Of a DNA stretch of 64,000 nucleotides, positions 34,032 to 44,520 are shown piece after piece (positions within the stretch are counted from its first letter, which is position 1; each line of letters opens with the position of its first letter). A model generated the notes under the pieces. The model saw only the letters and a program-made list of their open reading frames with translations. It had not been told where the DNA came from and searched no databases. The position numbers were made by a program, and so were the translations under genes. Origin of the DNA: Comamonas testosteroni ATCC 11996 (lineage in GTDB: Bacteria; Pseudomonadota; Gammaproteobacteria; Burkholderiales; Burkholderiaceae_C); NCBI RefSeq assembly GCF_000241525.1, contig NZ_AHIL01000012.1, positions 124,001-188,000 of the forward strand, given 5' to 3'.

Positions 34032-34808
34032 TTACAACATATTCTGCAGAAATGCCTTGGTGCGCTCGTGTTGAGGCGCCACAAAGAATGCTTCGGACGG
34101 GCCTTGCTCGACGATGTAGCCACCGTCCATGAAGATGACGCGGTTGGCCACCTCTCGCGCAAAACCCATCTCGTGGGTCACGACCAGCATGGTCATGTGC
34201 TCCTCGGCCAGCTCGCGCATGGTGCGCAGCACCTCGCCGGTCAGCTCGGGGTCCAGTGCCGAGGTGGGCTCGTCGAACAGCAGAATGTCCGGCTCCATGG
34301 CCAGCGCACGCGCAATCGCCACGCGCTGCTTCTGGCCGCCTGAGAGATGGTTGGGATAGGCATCGCGCTTGGCCGCCAGCCCCACCTTGGCAAGCAGAGC
34401 CTCGGCCTTGGGGATGATGTCTTCACGCTTCATGCCCTTGACGATGACGGGCGCCTCGATGATGTTTTCCAGCACCGTGAGATGGGGAAACAGATTGAAG
34501 GACTGAAACACCATGCCCATCTTGCGGCCGATCTTGCGGATCTCGGCATCGCTCACATACTGAGCCCTGGCCTCACCCTCGGAGCGGGCCAGCACCTCGC
34601 CTTCGATGCTGATGGTGCCGCGGTCAATCGTCTCCAGGTGGTTGAGGCAGCGCAAAAAGGTGCTCTTGCCCGAGCCGGACGGGCCGATCACGGCGACCAC
34701 CTCGCCGCGCAGCAGCTCCAAAGAGACACCGCGCAGCACTTCGTTGCTGCCAAAGGCCTTGTGGATGCCCTGGGCGGAAATCATCACGTCAGGCGTCGTA
34801 CTTGGCAT
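34032..34808 (-). CDS. Polar amino-acid ABC transporter ATP-binding protein
   Basis: A 258-residue ATPase of the GlnQ/HisP type: Walker [10 protein letters not shown] near 39, signature L-S-G-G-Q-K-Q-R near 150, Walker [15 protein letters not shown] near 170. The start at MPST overlaps the end of the permease gene out of frame by 20 bases, so the two are coupled. Together with the permease and the binding protein upstream it forms an amino-acid importer. Confidence 0.94.
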   Translation of the reverse strand: MPSTTPDVMISAQGIHKAFGSNEVLRGVSLELLRGEVVAVIGPSGSGKSTFLRCLNHLETIDRGTISIEGEVLARSEGEARAQYVSDAEIRKIGRKMGMVFQSFNLFPHLTVLENIIEAPVIVKGMKREDIIPKAEALLAKVGLAAKRDAYPNHLSGGQKQRVAIARALAMEPDILLFDEPTSALDPELTGEVLRTMRELAEEHMTMLVVTHEMGFAREVANRVIFMDGGYIVEQGPSEAFFVAPQHERTKAFLQNML

Positions 34809-35445
34809 ATTTTTTCTCAAGATATTGGAAGCCCCAGGTCAGCACCAGGGTCATGATGAGATAGAAGGCCGCAGCCACGATGAAGGGCGTGAAGCTGAAG
34901 TCGCGCTGCACCACGCCGCGCGCCACGCGCAGCAGATCGTTGAGTGCCAGCACATAGATCAGCGAGGTGTCCTTGACCAGGGTAATGGTCTCGTTGCTGA
35001 CGGGCGGCAGGATGCGGGCCCACATCTGGGGCAGCACGATGCGGCGCATGGTCTGGGCATAGGTCATGCCCAGCACCTTGGCGCCCTCGTACTGGCCGCG
35101 ATCCACGGACTTGATGCCGGCGCGGAAGATCTCCGCAAAGTAGGCCGCGTAGTTCAGCGCAAAGGCCACCACGGCGGCAGGAAAGTCGGGCAGGCGCACA
35201 CCGATGTAGGGCACAAAGGGCAGCGCGAAGTACACGAACAGCAGCTGCAGCATCAGCGGCGTGCCGCGCATCAGCCAGATATAGGCGCCCACGGCGCTGC
35301 TCAGCGGCTTGATGCTGGAGATGCGCATCAGCGCCAGCGCCAGGCCCATGGGAATGGACAGCGCCAGCGTGATGAAGAACAGCTTGAGTGTGACAAGGGC
35401 ACCAGCCGACATGGGCCCCAGGAGCGAGATTACATAGTCCATCAA
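34789..35445 (-). CDS. Polar amino-acid ABC transporter permease
   Basis: A 218-residue HisM/GlnP-type permease with about five membrane segments, the N-terminal [16 protein letters not shown] motif and the cytoplasmic loop [22 protein letters not shown] that contacts the ATPase. Only one permease gene is present, so a homodimer is likely. It lies downstream of the binding-protein gene and a terminator-like hairpin. Confidence 0.94.
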   Translation of the reverse strand: MMDYVISLLGPMSAGALVTLKLFFITLALSIPMGLALALMRISSIKPLSSAVGAYIWLMRGTPLMLQLLFVYFALPFVPYIGVRLPDFPAAVVAFALNYAAYFAEIFRAGIKSVDRGQYEGAKVLGMTYAQTMRRIVLPQMWARILPPVSNETITLVKDTSLIYVLALNDLLRVARGVVQRDFSFTPFIVAAAFYLIMTLVLTWGFQYLEKKYAKYDA

Positions 35446-35535
35446 ATGGCCTTCAGTGTGGCGCTGCAGCTATCGAAAGCCCGCCACAGGCACGGGCGTG
35501 CGCAGGAGGAAGTGTTTGCACGCATTGTCGTCGCA

Positions 35536-35566
35536 AAAAAAACCGGCAATGCCAGGCATTGCCGGT
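35536..35566 (-). terminator. Rho-independent terminator or attenuator between binding-protein and permease genes
   Basis: On the minus strand ACCGGCAAT / ATTGCCGGT with a seven-base loop is followed by eight T residues. It lies 20 bases after the binding-protein stop. Partial termination here would yield more binding protein than permease and ATPase, a common arrangement for such importers. Confidence 0.88.
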
Positions 35567-35585
35567 GCAGTACGTCAAAAGGGGA

Positions 35586-36395
35586 TCAGTGCTTGATGAC
35601 GTCGGCGCCGAACCACTTCTGGGCGATTTCAGCGGCCTTGCCGTCCTTCTTCATTTCGGTCAGCACGTCGTTGACCTTGTTGCGAGTGGCTTCGTCGTCC
35701 TTGCGGAAGCCCACGCCGTAGTCTTCGGTACCGAAGTCCTCGGCCAGCACCACGTAGTTGTCGGGCTTCTTGTTGACGTAGTAGCGACCCACCACTTCAT
35801 CCACCACCACCACGTCCAGACGGCCGGCTTCCAGGTCCATCATGGCAGCGATGTTGTCGCCGAAGAGCTTGGTTTCCTTGAACTTGTCCGACAGCTCCTT
35901 GTCCTTGGTCAGGGCCGTCACGGCGCTGGAGCCTTCCTGGGCGCCCACGATCTTGCCGACCATGTCAGCCTTGCCCTTGATGGGCGAGCCGGCCTTCACG
36001 ATGATGATCTGCTTGTTCACCATGTAGGGGTCGGAGAACAGGATCTTTTCCTTGCGCTCTTCCAGAATCGTCAGGCCGTTCCACAGCGCATCCACACGCT
36101 TGCCCAGCAACTCGGCTTCCTTGGCGTTCCAGTCGATGGGCTTGAACTGCACTTCGATATTGGCGCGCTTGGCCACTTCACGGGCCATGTCGATATCGAA
36201 ACCGACCAGCTCGTTCTTTTCGTCACGGAAACCCATGGGCGGGAAGTTGTCGTCCAGGCCCACCACCAGCTTGGCGGCAACCGCCGCAGGAGCGGGCGCA
36301 GGAGCTGCAGCGGTGTTGCTTGCGGGCTCGTTCTTGCCGCAGGCAGCCAAAATTGCAGTCAGGGCCACCGAGGCCAGCAGGGTACGTTTTTTCAT
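35586..36395 (-). CDS. Amino-acid ABC transporter substrate-binding lipoprotein
   Basis: A 269-residue family 3 solute-binding protein. It has a lipoprotein signal (lipobox L-A-A-C near residue 19), an Ala/Pro linker, and then V-G-L-D-D-N-F-P-P-M-G-F near 46-57, the F-D-I-D-M-A-R-E-V segment and the N-G-L-T-I motif near 106-110. The ATG at 36395 is the only start that gives the signal sequence. The ligand is probably a polar amino acid, but its identity is not visible. First gene of the importer operon. Confidence 0.93.
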   Translation of the reverse strand: MKKRTLLASVALTAILAACGKNEPASNTAAAPAPAPAAVAAKLVVGLDDNFPPMGFRDEKNELVGFDIDMAREVAKRANIEVQFKPIDWNAKEAELLGKRVDALWNGLTILEERKEKILFSDPYMVNKQIIIVKAGSPIKGKADMVGKIVGAQEGSSAVTALTKDKELSDKFKETKLFGDNIAAMMDLEAGRLDVVVVDEVVGRYYVNKKPDNYVVLAEDFGTEDYGVGFRKDDEATRNKVNDVLTEMKKDGKAAEIAQKWFGADVIKH

Positions 36396-36661
36396 GGCGT
36401 CAAAATTTGAAGTGGAAAAAGCGGAGACAGCAGGCTTTGTCTCCCGTCCGGGGCCACCGCAGCCGCTCCGAAGCCGGGCTGCCGCCAGCGCCGAATCCGC
36501 TATTGTCGCGCAGACGGGACAGAACGTCACTCGCCGGTCGCAAAACCATCACGACTTAGGCAAAACAGGTTCAGGCAAGACGGCTGCCTCAGGAGGCTGG
36601 CCGTTGTTGCATTCTTGTTTGCACAAGTCCTCATCATGAGCAGCTTGCAAAATTCCAGACC

Positions 36662-37111
36662 ATGTCATCACCGTCACCAGACACCAGCCAGCTCCCGCCC
36701 GCCTTGCAGCAGGCCTATCGCAACGCGCTCTACCAGGTCGACACCACCAAGAGCGCTGTCGCACAGACGCTACGTGTGGGCGAGCGCAATGACTGGCTCG
36801 GACGGCAACTGGGAGGGCAGCCCATCCAGGCCGCCTGCTATCTCACGGCCTGCAATCCCTGGGGACAGATCCTAGAGCCGGCGGAGAACGCCGCCCGCAT
36901 GCGCGCCCTGCGCCAGGAGCTGGACAGCGAGGGCTGGCAGTATCTGGACGGCTCGGGCCAGGACCCGCTCGGCCATTGGCCTGCGGAGGACAGCGTGCTG
37001 ATCTGGGGCATGGATGCCGACACGGCCATGCAATGGGGCCGGCACTGGCAGCAGAACGCCGTGCTGTGGAGCGATGCCGACGCCCGCCCACGGCTCCTGT
37101 GGCTGCGCTGA
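36662..37111 (+). CDS. DUF3293 domain-containing protein
   Basis: A 149-residue soluble protein with A-C-Y-L-T-A-C-N-P-W-G near residues 58-68 and a C-terminal W-S-D-A-D-A-R-P-R-L-L-W-L, matching the DUF3293 family of unknown function, whose members begin with an I-T-A-x-N-P type motif. It stands alone on the plus strand between the importer operon and gltD, and ends at a palindromic element and a bidirectional terminator. Confidence 0.8.
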   Translation: MSSPSPDTSQLPPALQQAYRNALYQVDTTKSAVAQTLRVGERNDWLGRQLGGQPIQAACYLTACNPWGQILEPAENAARMRALRQELDSEGWQYLDGSGQDPLGHWPAEDSVLIWGMDADTAMQWGRHWQQNAVLWSDADARPRLLWLR

Positions 37112-37114
37112 TTG

Positions 37115-37206
37115 ATTTTGATAGCACCTTGCGCTTTACAGCAATCAAAAACCTATTGAAAGCTATCTGAATTCCATTCAAAGCAAGCGCTTGCAGCTAT
37201 CAAAAA
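37115..37206. repeat. Palindromic intergenic element, two degenerate arms
   Basis: TTTTGATAGCACCTTGCGCT at the left and AGCGCTTGCAGCTATCAAAA at the right are reverse complements apart from a few changes, with an extra AGCTATC in the middle. It matches the half-sites of the copy at 27685-27733. Confidence 0.65.
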
Positions 37207-37207
37207 C

Positions 37208-37233
37208 AAAAGGCATTCCGGAGAATGCCTTTT
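37208..37233. terminator. Bidirectional Rho-independent terminator between DUF3293 and gltD
   Basis: An 11-base perfect stem, AAAAGGCATTC / GAATGCCTTTT, with a four-base CGGA loop. T residues follow on both strands, more strongly on the minus strand (TTTTGTTTTTG). It lies in a convergent gap 24 bases from the gltD stop. Confidence 0.88.
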
Positions 37234-37256
37234 GTGTGATGACCCGCTGCGAATGA

Positions 37257-38732
37257 TCAGCGCGGCAGTTCGCTGGCGCCCATCAGGAACTCGTCCACGG
37301 CACGCGCGGCCTGGCGGCCTTCGCGAATCGCCCACACGACCAGCGACTGGCCACGGCGGATGTCGCCGGCAGCGAACACCTTGGGCACGCTGGTGGCATA
37401 GCCGCCGATGAAGTCGGTGCTGGCCTTGGCGTTGCCGCGCGCATCCTTGTCGACGCCAAAGGCTTCGAGCACCGTGGCGACAGGGTTCACAAAGCCCATG
37501 GCCAGCAGCACCAGATCGGCGGGCCAGACCTTTTCCGTGCCGGGCACTTCGCTCAGCTTGCCGTCCTTGAACTCGACCTGAACGGTGGTCAGGCTCTTGA
37601 CCTTGCCCTTTTCGCCGCCGAATTCCTTGGTAGAGATGGCGAACTCGCGCACCACGCCTTCGTCGTGGCTGGACGAGGTACGCAGCTTGATCGGCCAGTA
37701 AGGCCAGACCAGGGGCTTGTTCTCCTGCTCGGGCGGCATGGGCATGACCTCGAACTGGGTCACGCTCTTGGCGCCATGGCGGTTGGAGGTGCCCACGCAG
37801 TCGGAGCCGGTGTCGCCACCGCCGATGACGATGACATGCTTGCCGTCGGCACGGATCTGGCCCTTGAGCTTGTCGCCCGCGTTGACCTTGTTCTGCTGGG
37901 GCAGGAACTCCATCGCGAAGTGCACGCCTTCCAGATCGCGGCCGGGAACAGGCAGATCACGCGACTGCTCGGAGCCGCCGGTCAGCAGCACGGCATCGAA
38001 CTCGGCGTTGAGCTGCTCGGGGCTGATGGTTTCCTTGGCCCAGTTGGTGACCTTGGAATCCTTGCCCAGGCCGTCCTTGCCGGCGATCAGCACGCCGGTG
38101 CGGATCTTCAGGCCTTCGGCCACCATCTGCTCGACACGGCGGTCGATCAGGCCCTTGTCCAGCTTGAAGTCGGGGATGCCGTAGCGCAGCAGGCCGCCGA
38201 CGCGGTCGTTCTTCTCGAACAGGGTCACGTCGTGGCCGGCGCGCACCAGTTGCTGGGCAGCTGCCATGCCTGCAGGGCCGGCACCGACCACAGCCACCTT
38301 CTTGCCGCTCTTGTGCTTGGGCAGCAGGGGCTTGACCCAGCCTTCGCTCCAGGCACGGTCGATGATGGAGTGCTCGATGGACTTGATGCCGATGGCGTCG
38401 CCATTGATATTGGCCACACAGGCAGCTTCGCAGGGTGCGGGGCAGATGCGGCCCGTGAACTCGGGGAAGTTGTTGGTGCTGTGCAGCGTGGTGATGGCGT
38501 TCTTCCAGTCACCCTGGTACACGAGGTCGTTGAAGTCCGGAATGATGTTGTTGACCGGGCAGCCGTTGTTGCAGAACGGCGTGCCGCAGTCCATGCAGCG
38601 TGCAGCTTGCACCTTGGCCTGATCGGTGGTCAGGCCGATGACGAATTCCTTGTAGTGCTTGAGACGTTCCGCAACGGGGGCATAGCCCTCTTCGATGCGC
38701 TCGTATTCCATGAAGCCGGTGGTCTTTCCCAT
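37257..38732 (-). CDS. gltD: Glutamate synthase small subunit
   Basis: The beta subunit supplies electrons from NADPH to glutamate synthase. The 491-residue protein has the N-terminal iron-sulfur cysteines in [11 protein letters not shown] and C-P-V-N-N near residues 45-60, the FAD-binding G-A-G-P-A-G-M near 151-157, the NADPH site G-G-G-D-T-G-S near 303 and the C-terminal F-A-A-G-D-I. It lies 73 bases after gltB and is probably co-transcribed with it. Confidence 0.97.
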   Translation of the reverse strand: MGKTTGFMEYERIEEGYAPVAERLKHYKEFVIGLTTDQAKVQAARCMDCGTPFCNNGCPVNNIIPDFNDLVYQGDWKNAITTLHSTNNFPEFTGRICPAPCEAACVANINGDAIGIKSIEHSIIDRAWSEGWVKPLLPKHKSGKKVAVVGAGPAGMAAAQQLVRAGHDVTLFEKNDRVGGLLRYGIPDFKLDKGLIDRRVEQMVAEGLKIRTGVLIAGKDGLGKDSKVTNWAKETISPEQLNAEFDAVLLTGGSEQSRDLPVPGRDLEGVHFAMEFLPQQNKVNAGDKLKGQIRADGKHVIVIGGGDTGSDCVGTSNRHGAKSVTQFEVMPMPPEQENKPLVWPYWPIKLRTSSSHDEGVVREFAISTKEFGGEKGKVKSLTTVQVEFKDGKLSEVPGTEKVWPADLVLLAMGFVNPVATVLEAFGVDKDARGNAKASTDFIGGYATSVPKVFAAGDIRRGQSLVVWAIREGRQAARAVDEFLMGASELPR

Positions 38733-38805
38733 GATCTTTAATCCTTGAAATCTGTGTTCGCTTGCAGTGCGGTGGCCGCCTGGCCGCCACCGCTTCGAGC
38801 CGTGT

Positions 38806-41800
38806 TTACTTGGCGGCTACTGCTTCTTTTTGAGGAGCTGCTGGCGCTTTCGCAGCTTGCTTTTCCTTCTGTTTGCGTTCAAAGATCTCGCCAAGTGCAC
38901 GCTGGTACTCGGTCGGGAACACCTTGACAAACTTGGCACGCGCTGCGGCCCAGTTGTCCAGCAGATCACGGGCACGCTTGGAACCCGTCCAGCGGCTGTG
39001 AGCCTCCACCATATTGCGCAGCTGCTGATCGTCGCTCTGGCCGCGGTGCCAGATGCCGGGATCGACACGAGAGACAAACTCGTCGTGCGGCAGCACCTTT
39101 TCCAGCTTCACCGAAGCGGTGTTGCAACGCTCGGCAAACTTGCCGTCCTCGTCGTAGACATAGGCCACGCCGCCGCTCATGCCGGCCGCGAAGTTGCGGC
39201 CAGTCTTGCCCAGCACGACCACGGTACCGCCGGTCATGTATTCGCAGCCGTGGTCACCCACGCCTTCGACCACGGCCGTGGCGCCGGACAGGCGCACGGC
39301 AAAGCGCTCGCCGGCCACGCCGCTGAAGAAGGCTTCACCGCTGGTGGCGCCGAACATCACGGTGTTGCCCACGATGGTGTTGGTCGTGGTCGAGCCACGG
39401 AATTCATGGCTGGGATGCACCACCACACGGCCGCCGGACAGGCCCTTGCCGGTGTAGTCGTTGGCTTCGCCGCTGAGGTTCAGCGTGATGCCGTTGCACA
39501 GGAAGGCACCAAAGGACTGGCCGCCCGTACCTTCGAAGTGGATGCGGATGGTATCGTCTGGCAGGCCTTCGGCGTGATGCTTGGTCACCGCGCCCGAGAG
39601 CATGGCACCGACGGAGCGGTTGACGTTGCGCGCCACTTCCATGATGCGCACCTTCTCGCCGTTTTCGATGGCGGGCTTGCAGCGCTCGATGAGCTTGACG
39701 TCCAGCGCCTTGTCCAGCAGGTGATCCTGGCTTTCCACGTGATAGCGGGCCACGTCGGCAGGCACTTCGGGCTGGGCAAACAGACGGCTGAAGTCCAGGC
39801 CCTGAGCCTTCCAGTGTTCGATGCCCTTGCGGGTGTCGAGCAGGTCAGAGCGGCCGATCAGGTCGTCGAACTTGGCAATGCCCAGCTGGGCCATGATCTG
39901 GCGCACTTCTTCAGCGATGAAGAAGAAATAGTTCACCACATGCTCGGGCTTGCCGGTGAACTTGGCACGCAGCACGGGGTCTTGCGTGGCCACGCCCACG
40001 GGGCAGGTGTTGAGGTGGCATTTGCGCATCATGATGCAGCCTTCCACCACCAGCGGAGCCGTGGCGAAGCCGAACTCGTCGGCACCCAGCAGAGCGCCGA
40101 TGATCACGTCGCGACCGGTCTTCATCTGGCCGTCGGCCTGCACACGCACACGGCCGCGCAGACGGTTCAGCACCAAGGTCTGCTGGGTCTCGGCCAGGCC
40201 GATTTCCCAGGGACCGCCAGCATGCTTGATGGAGGACCAGGGCGAAGCGCCGGTGCCGCCGTCGTGCCCTGCGATCACCAGGTGGTCGCTCTTGCACTTG
40301 GTCACGCCTGCGGCAATCGTGCCCACACCGACTTCGGACACCAGCTTGGTGCTGATGCTGGCGTGCGGAGCCACGTTCTTCAGATCGTGGATCAGCTGTG
40401 CCAGGTCTTCGATCGAGTAGATGTCGTGGTGGGGAGGAGGCGAGATCAGGCCCACACCCGGCACCGAGTGACGCAGTGCACCGATGTAGTCGGAGACTTT
40501 GCCGCCGGGCAGCTGACCGCCTTCACCGGGCTTGGCGCCCTGAGCCATCTTGATCTGGATCTGGTCCGAAGAAGCCAGATATTCGGCAGTCACACCGAAA
40601 CGACCGGACGCGACCTGCTTGATCTTGGAGCGCAGCGAGTCGCCGGCCTGCAGTTCGATATCGGACTCGACCTTGTCCTTGCCGATGATGGAAGCCAGGG
40701 TTTCACCCTTGCTGATGGGGATGCCCTTGAGCTCGTTGCGATAGCGCTTGGGATCTTCGCCGCCTTCGCCGGTGTTGCTCTTGCCGCCGATGCGGTTCAT
40801 GGCCACGGCCAGCGTGGCATGGGCTTCGGTGGAGATGGAGCCCAGCGACATGGCACCCGTGGCAAAGCGCTTGACGATTTCCTTGGCCGACTCGACCTGG
40901 TCCACGGGAATCGCCTTGGCGGGATCGAACTTGAACTCGAACAGGCCGCGCAGCGTCATGTGGCGCTTGGTCTGGTCGTTGATCAGCTGGGCGTATTCCT
41001 TGTAGGTGCTGAAGTTGTTGGCACGTGTGGAGTGCTGCAGCTTGGCGATCACGTCAGGCGTCCACATATGCTCTTCGCCACGGGCACGCCAAGCGTACTC
41101 GCCGCCGGCATCCAGCATGGTTTCCAGCACGGGGTCGTCGCTGAAGGCAGCCTCGTGGTTGCGGATGGTTTCCTCGGCAATCTCGAAGACGCCGATACCT
41201 TCCACACGGCTGGCCGTGCCCGTGAAGTACTTGTCCACGGTCTCGCTGTTCAGGCCCACGGCTTCGAACAGCTGGGCGCCGCAGTAGGACATATAGGTGG
41301 ACACGCCCATCTTGGACATGATCTTGGACAGACCCTTGCCGATGGCCTTCACATAGTGATAGATGGCCTTGTCGGCAGTGATGGGCGCAGCTTCGCGGCT
41401 GAAGATGTCGACCAGGGTCTCCATCGCCAGATAGGGGTGCACGGCTTCCGCACCGTAGCCGGCCAGCACGGCGAAGTGATGCACTTCGCGGGCGGTGCCG
41501 GTTTCCACCACCAGACCGGCGGTGGTGCGCAGACCTTCACGCACCAGATGCTGGTGGATGGCGGACAGCGCCAGCAGCGCAGGGATGGCCACTTGCGTGG
41601 CGCTCATGTTGCGGTCGCTGATGATCAGGATGTTGGCACCGCCCTTGATCTCGTCCACGGCGTGGGCGCACAGCGAGGCCAGCTTGGCTTCCACGCCCTG
41701 CTTGCCCCAGGACAGCGGGTAGGTGATGTCGATCGTCGAGCTCTTGAACTTGCCGTTGGTGCGCTTTTCGATATCACGCAGCCTGGCCATGCCTTCGAAG

Positions 41801-43542
41801 TCGAGCACGGGCTGCTGCAGCTCCAGGCGCATGGGCGGGTTGACCTGGTTGATGTCCAGCAGGTTGGGCTTGGGACCCACGAACGACACCAGCGACATCA
41901 CGATCGCTTCGCGGATCGGGTCGATGGGGGGGTTCGTCACCTGGGCGAACATCTGACGGAAGTAGTTGTACAGCGGCTTGTTCTTGTCGGACAGCACGGC
42001 CAGCGGGCTGTCGTTGCCCATGGAGCCAATGCCTTCCTCGCCCTTTTCGGCCATGGGGGTCAGCAGGAACTTGATGTCTTCCTGCGTGAAGCCGAAGGCT
42101 TGCTGGCGGTCCAGCAGGGACAGCTCGGTCTTGGCTGCGGGTGCCTTGAAGTCGGCGGGGATTTCCACCTCGTCGAGCTTGATGCGCAGGTTCTCGATCC
42201 ACTGCTTGTAGGGCTTGGTGTTGACGACGTTGGCCTTGAGCTCTTCGTCTTCGATCATGCGACCTTGCTCCAGGTCGATCAGCAGCATCTTGCCGGGCTG
42301 CAGGCGCCACTTGCGCACGATCTTGCTATCGGGCACGGGCAGCACGCCGGCTTCGGAAGCCAGGATCACCATATCGTCATCGGTGATGCAGTAGCGCGAG
42401 GGACGCAGACCGTTGCGGTCCAGCGTGGCGCCGATCTGGCGGCCATCGGTGAACACGATGGAGGCGGGGCCGTCCCAGGGCTCGATCATCGCAGCGTGGT
42501 ACTCATAGAAGGCGCGGCGGCGTTCGTCCATGGCTTCGTGCTGCTCCCAGGGCTCGGGAATCATCATCATCACGGCCTGGCTGATGGGGTAGCCGGCCAT
42601 GGTCAGCAGTTCCAGGCAGTTGTCGAAGGTGGCGGTGTCGGACTGGCCGGCAAAGCTGATCGGATAGAGCTTTTGCAGGTCTTCGCCCAGCACGGGAGAG
42701 GCCATCACGCCTTCGCGCGCCAGCATCCAGTTGTAGTTGCCGCGCACGGTGTTGATTTCACCGTTGTGGGCCACATAGCGGTAGGGGTGAGCCAGAGGCC
42801 ACTCGGGGAAGGTGTTGGTGGAGAAACGCTGGTGCACCAGGCCGATGGCCGAGACGCAGCGCTCGTCGGCCAGATCGCGGTAGTACACGCCCACCTGATC
42901 GGCCAGCAGCAGGCCCTTGTAGACCACGGTGCGGCTGCTCATGCTGGGAACGTAGTATTCCTTGCTGTGCTTGAGGCCCAGGTTCTGGATGGCAGCCGAG
43001 GCCGTCTTGCGGATCACGTACAGCTTGCGCTCCAGCGCGTCCTGCACGATGACATCGGCGCCACGGCCGATGAAGACCTGGCGCAGGATGGGTTCCTTTT
43101 CCTGCACGGTGGGCGACATGGGCATGTCGCGGTTCACCGGCACATCGCGCCAGCCCAGCAGCACCTGACCTTCGGCCTTGATGGCGCGCTCCATCTCCTG
43201 CTGGCAAGCCAGACGAGAGGCATGCTCCTTGGGCAGGAAGATCATGCCCACGCCATATTCGCCGGCAGGAGGCAGTGCCACGCCCTGCTTGGCCATTTCT
43301 TCGCGGTAGAGCTGATCCGGGATCTGGATCAGGATACCGGCGCCGTCGCCCATCAGTGGGTCCGCGCCCACCGCACCGCGATGGTCGATGTTTTCGAGGA
43401 TCTTCAGTGCCCCCAGCACGATGTCATGGCGCTTCTGACCCTTGATATGGGCCACAAAGCCCAGACCACAGGCATCGTGTTCGTTGCTCTTGGAGTACAG
43501 ACCGTGGTCCTGGAGATACTTGATCTCGGCAGCAGTCGTCAT
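38806..43542 (-). CDS. gltB: Glutamate synthase large subunit
   Basis: The alpha subunit of NADPH-glutamate synthase makes two glutamates from glutamine and 2-oxoglutarate. The 1578-residue protein has a 24-residue propeptide ending in H-D-A just before Cys25 (C-G-L-G-F), which becomes the N-terminal nucleophile of the amidotransferase domain (to about 430). A central domain and the FMN-binding synthase domain follow (about 850-1230, with [11 protein letters not shown] and the 3Fe-4S cysteines in C-H-L-N-T-C-P-V-G), and the beta-helix domain lies at the C-terminus. The length and order are typical. A very long plus-strand open frame across it is a shadow. Confidence 0.98.
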   Translation of the reverse strand: MTTAAEIKYLQDHGLYSKSNEHDACGLGFVAHIKGQKRHDIVLGALKILENIDHRGAVGADPLMGDGAGILIQIPDQLYREEMAKQGVALPPAGEYGVGMIFLPKEHASRLACQQEMERAIKAEGQVLLGWRDVPVNRDMPMSPTVQEKEPILRQVFIGRGADVIVQDALERKLYVIRKTASAAIQNLGLKHSKEYYVPSMSSRTVVYKGLLLADQVGVYYRDLADERCVSAIGLVHQRFSTNTFPEWPLAHPYRYVAHNGEINTVRGNYNWMLAREGVMASPVLGEDLQKLYPISFAGQSDTATFDNCLELLTMAGYPISQAVMMMIPEPWEQHEAMDERRRAFYEYHAAMIEPWDGPASIVFTDGRQIGATLDRNGLRPSRYCITDDDMVILASEAGVLPVPDSKIVRKWRLQPGKMLLIDLEQGRMIEDEELKANVVNTKPYKQWIENLRIKLDEVEIPADFKAPAAKTELSLLDRQQAFGFTQEDIKFLLTPMAEKGEEGIGSMGNDSPLAVLSDKNKPLYNYFRQMFAQVTNPPIDPIREAIVMSLVSFVGPKPNLLDINQVNPPMRLELQQPVLDFEGMARLRDIEKRTNGKFKSSTIDITYPLSWGKQGVEAKLASLCAHAVDEIKGGANILIISDRNMSATQVAIPALLALSAIHQHLVREGLRTTAGLVVETGTAREVHHFAVLAGYGAEAVHPYLAMETLVDIFSREAAPITADKAIYHYVKAIGKGLSKIMSKMGVSTYMSYCGAQLFEAVGLNSETVDKYFTGTASRVEGIGVFEIAEETIRNHEAAFSDDPVLETMLDAGGEYAWRARGEEHMWTPDVIAKLQHSTRANNFSTYKEYAQLINDQTKRHMTLRGLFEFKFDPAKAIPVDQVESAKEIVKRFATGAMSLGSISTEAHATLAVAMNRIGGKSNTGEGGEDPKRYRNELKGIPISKGETLASIIGKDKVESDIELQAGDSLRSKIKQVASGRFGVTAEYLASSDQIQIKMAQGAKPGEGGQLPGGKVSDYIGALRHSVPGVGLISPPPHHDIYSIEDLAQLIHDLKNVAPHASISTKLVSEVGVGTIAAGVTKCKSDHLVIAGHDGGTGASPWSSIKHAGGPWEIGLAETQQTLVLNRLRGRVRVQADGQMKTGRDVIIGALLGADEFGFATAPLVVEGCIMMRKCHLNTCPVGVATQDPVLRAKFTGKPEHVVNYFFFIAEEVRQIMAQLGIAKFDDLIGRSDLLDTRKGIEHWKAQGLDFSRLFAQPEVPADVARYHVESQDHLLDKALDVKLIERCKPAIENGEKVRIMEVARNVNRSVGAMLSGAVTKHHAEGLPDDTIRIHFEGTGGQSFGAFLCNGITLNLSGEANDYTGKGLSGGRVVVHPSHEFRGSTTTNTIVGNTVMFGATSGEAFFSGVAGERFAVRLSGATAVVEGVGDHGCEYMTGGTVVVLGKTGRNFAAGMSGGVAYVYDEDGKFAERCNTASVKLEKVLPHDEFVSRVDPGIWHRGQSDDQQLRNMVEAHSRWTGSKRARDLLDNWAAARAKFVKVFPTEYQRALGEIFERKQKEKQAAKAPAAPQKEAVAAK

Positions 43543-43612
43543 GGGGGAATCCTCTTATATCAATCGCGGGGAACGCAAGATTACGACAGGACATGAAGTT
43601 ATGCAATAAGTT

Positions 43613-43637
43613 TTAATTGGGGTCAGATTCCAATTAA
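43613..43637. repeat. REP-like palindrome with GGGGTCAG core near the transposase
   Basis: TTAATTGG and CCAATTAA are perfect inverted arms around GGTCAGATT. The GGGGTCAGATTCCAATTA type sequence is one I know from the flanks of REP-associated transposase genes in Proteobacteria. It lies between gltB and the transposase gene, inside the gltB leader region. Confidence 0.65.
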
Positions 43638-43696
43638 TTCCCAACTTTTTTTATTTGCATTTAATTAGGGACATATAAAAACAGAACAAAGCAATT

Positions 43697-43725
43697 CAAT
43701 AAAAACAAGGGGTTGAAGGAACCCC
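43697..43725 (-). terminator. Rho-independent terminator after the transposase gene
   Basis: On the minus strand GGGGTT / AACCCC with a five-base loop is followed by TTGTTTTTATTG. It begins directly at the transposase stop codon and should keep that transcript out of gltB. Confidence 0.75.
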
Positions 43726-44433
43726 CTAGTCCTCATGCACCGAAGCTGTGCGTGCTGCAGGCCTTCCGGCCTTCTGCCGCTTCACGCGCCGCTCGGTTTT
43801 CTGTTGCAAATTTTCAATGAAATCGGGCTCGCCCAGAGCCCAGCCACGCAGTGCCGCATGGCTGATCTGCGCCTGGGTATCGGCATCCAGACCGGCCTCC
43901 ACGGCCCTGACATAAGCGGCATCACGGGCAAACGGCGTGTTGCCCAGAGCCCAGAAAAGCGCGTGCGGGCTGATGAGTGCATCGCTTTGCAGGCCTGCGT
44001 TGTGCGCATAGCTGGACCAGGGCCAGTCGACCGCGCGCTGCACCAATCCGTCGCGCACGGGATTGAGATCCATGGAGACCATGGTGGCCATCAGCCATTG
44101 CTCGGCCTGCAGCACGGTGCAGCGGTAGCGCCCCTCCCAGAGGGTGCCGGTACGCCCGTGCCGGTTGTTGAAGTAGCGCACATAGCTGCGCCCCACGGCC
44201 TGCATGAACTGGGGCACGCCCTGCTCGGTCCTGGGCGTCAGCAGCAGATGGAAGTGATTGGGCATGAGCACATAGGCATGCACATCGACCTCGAAGCGCC
44301 GCGCCATCTCACGCATCAGATCCAGCATGACCAGGCGATCCTGCGCGTCCACAAAGATCTCGCCGCTGTTGTTGCCACGCTGGATGATGTGGTGCGGCAT
44401 GTTTGCCAGCGTGAGACGGGGAAGACGGGCCAT
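43726..44433 (-). CDS. REP-associated tyrosine transposase (IS200-like, RAYT)
   Basis: A 235-residue Y1 HUH-family protein. It begins M-A-R-L-P-R-L and has H-H-I-I-Q-R-G-N-N, the metal-binding H-x-H in M-P-N-H-F-H-L-L near residues 59-66, and the catalytic Tyr in the segment S-Y-V-R-Y-F-N-N-R-H near 88-97, followed by G-T-L-W-E-G-R-Y. Such single-copy genes are domesticated relatives of IS200/IS605 transposases that act on REP sequences. The start at 44433 fits the family; a frame to 44475 is also open. It is intact and separates gltB from the IclR gene. Confidence 0.92.
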   Translation of the reverse strand: MARLPRLTLANMPHHIIQRGNNSGEIFVDAQDRLVMLDLMREMARRFEVDVHAYVLMPNHFHLLLTPRTEQGVPQFMQAVGRSYVRYFNNRHGRTGTLWEGRYRCTVLQAEQWLMATMVSMDLNPVRDGLVQRAVDWPWSSYAHNAGLQSDALISPHALFWALGNTPFARDAAYVRAVEAGLDADTQAQISHAALRGWALGEPDFIENLQQKTERRVKRQKAGRPAARTASVHED

Positions 44434-44520
44434 GGAGCGGACTTGTTCAGGGCGAGGGGGAAGGCGTTCGGTCATTATGAAGCGTCGCGCCAGGGCCGAC
44501 GCCTCCTCAGGCGCCAGACA

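Noticed and set aside
38767-43596. A 1609-codon open frame on the plus strand
   Set aside because: It lies exactly antisense to gltB and its protein is His/Gly/Val-rich low-complexity sequence, a known effect of GC-rich codon use on the opposite strand.
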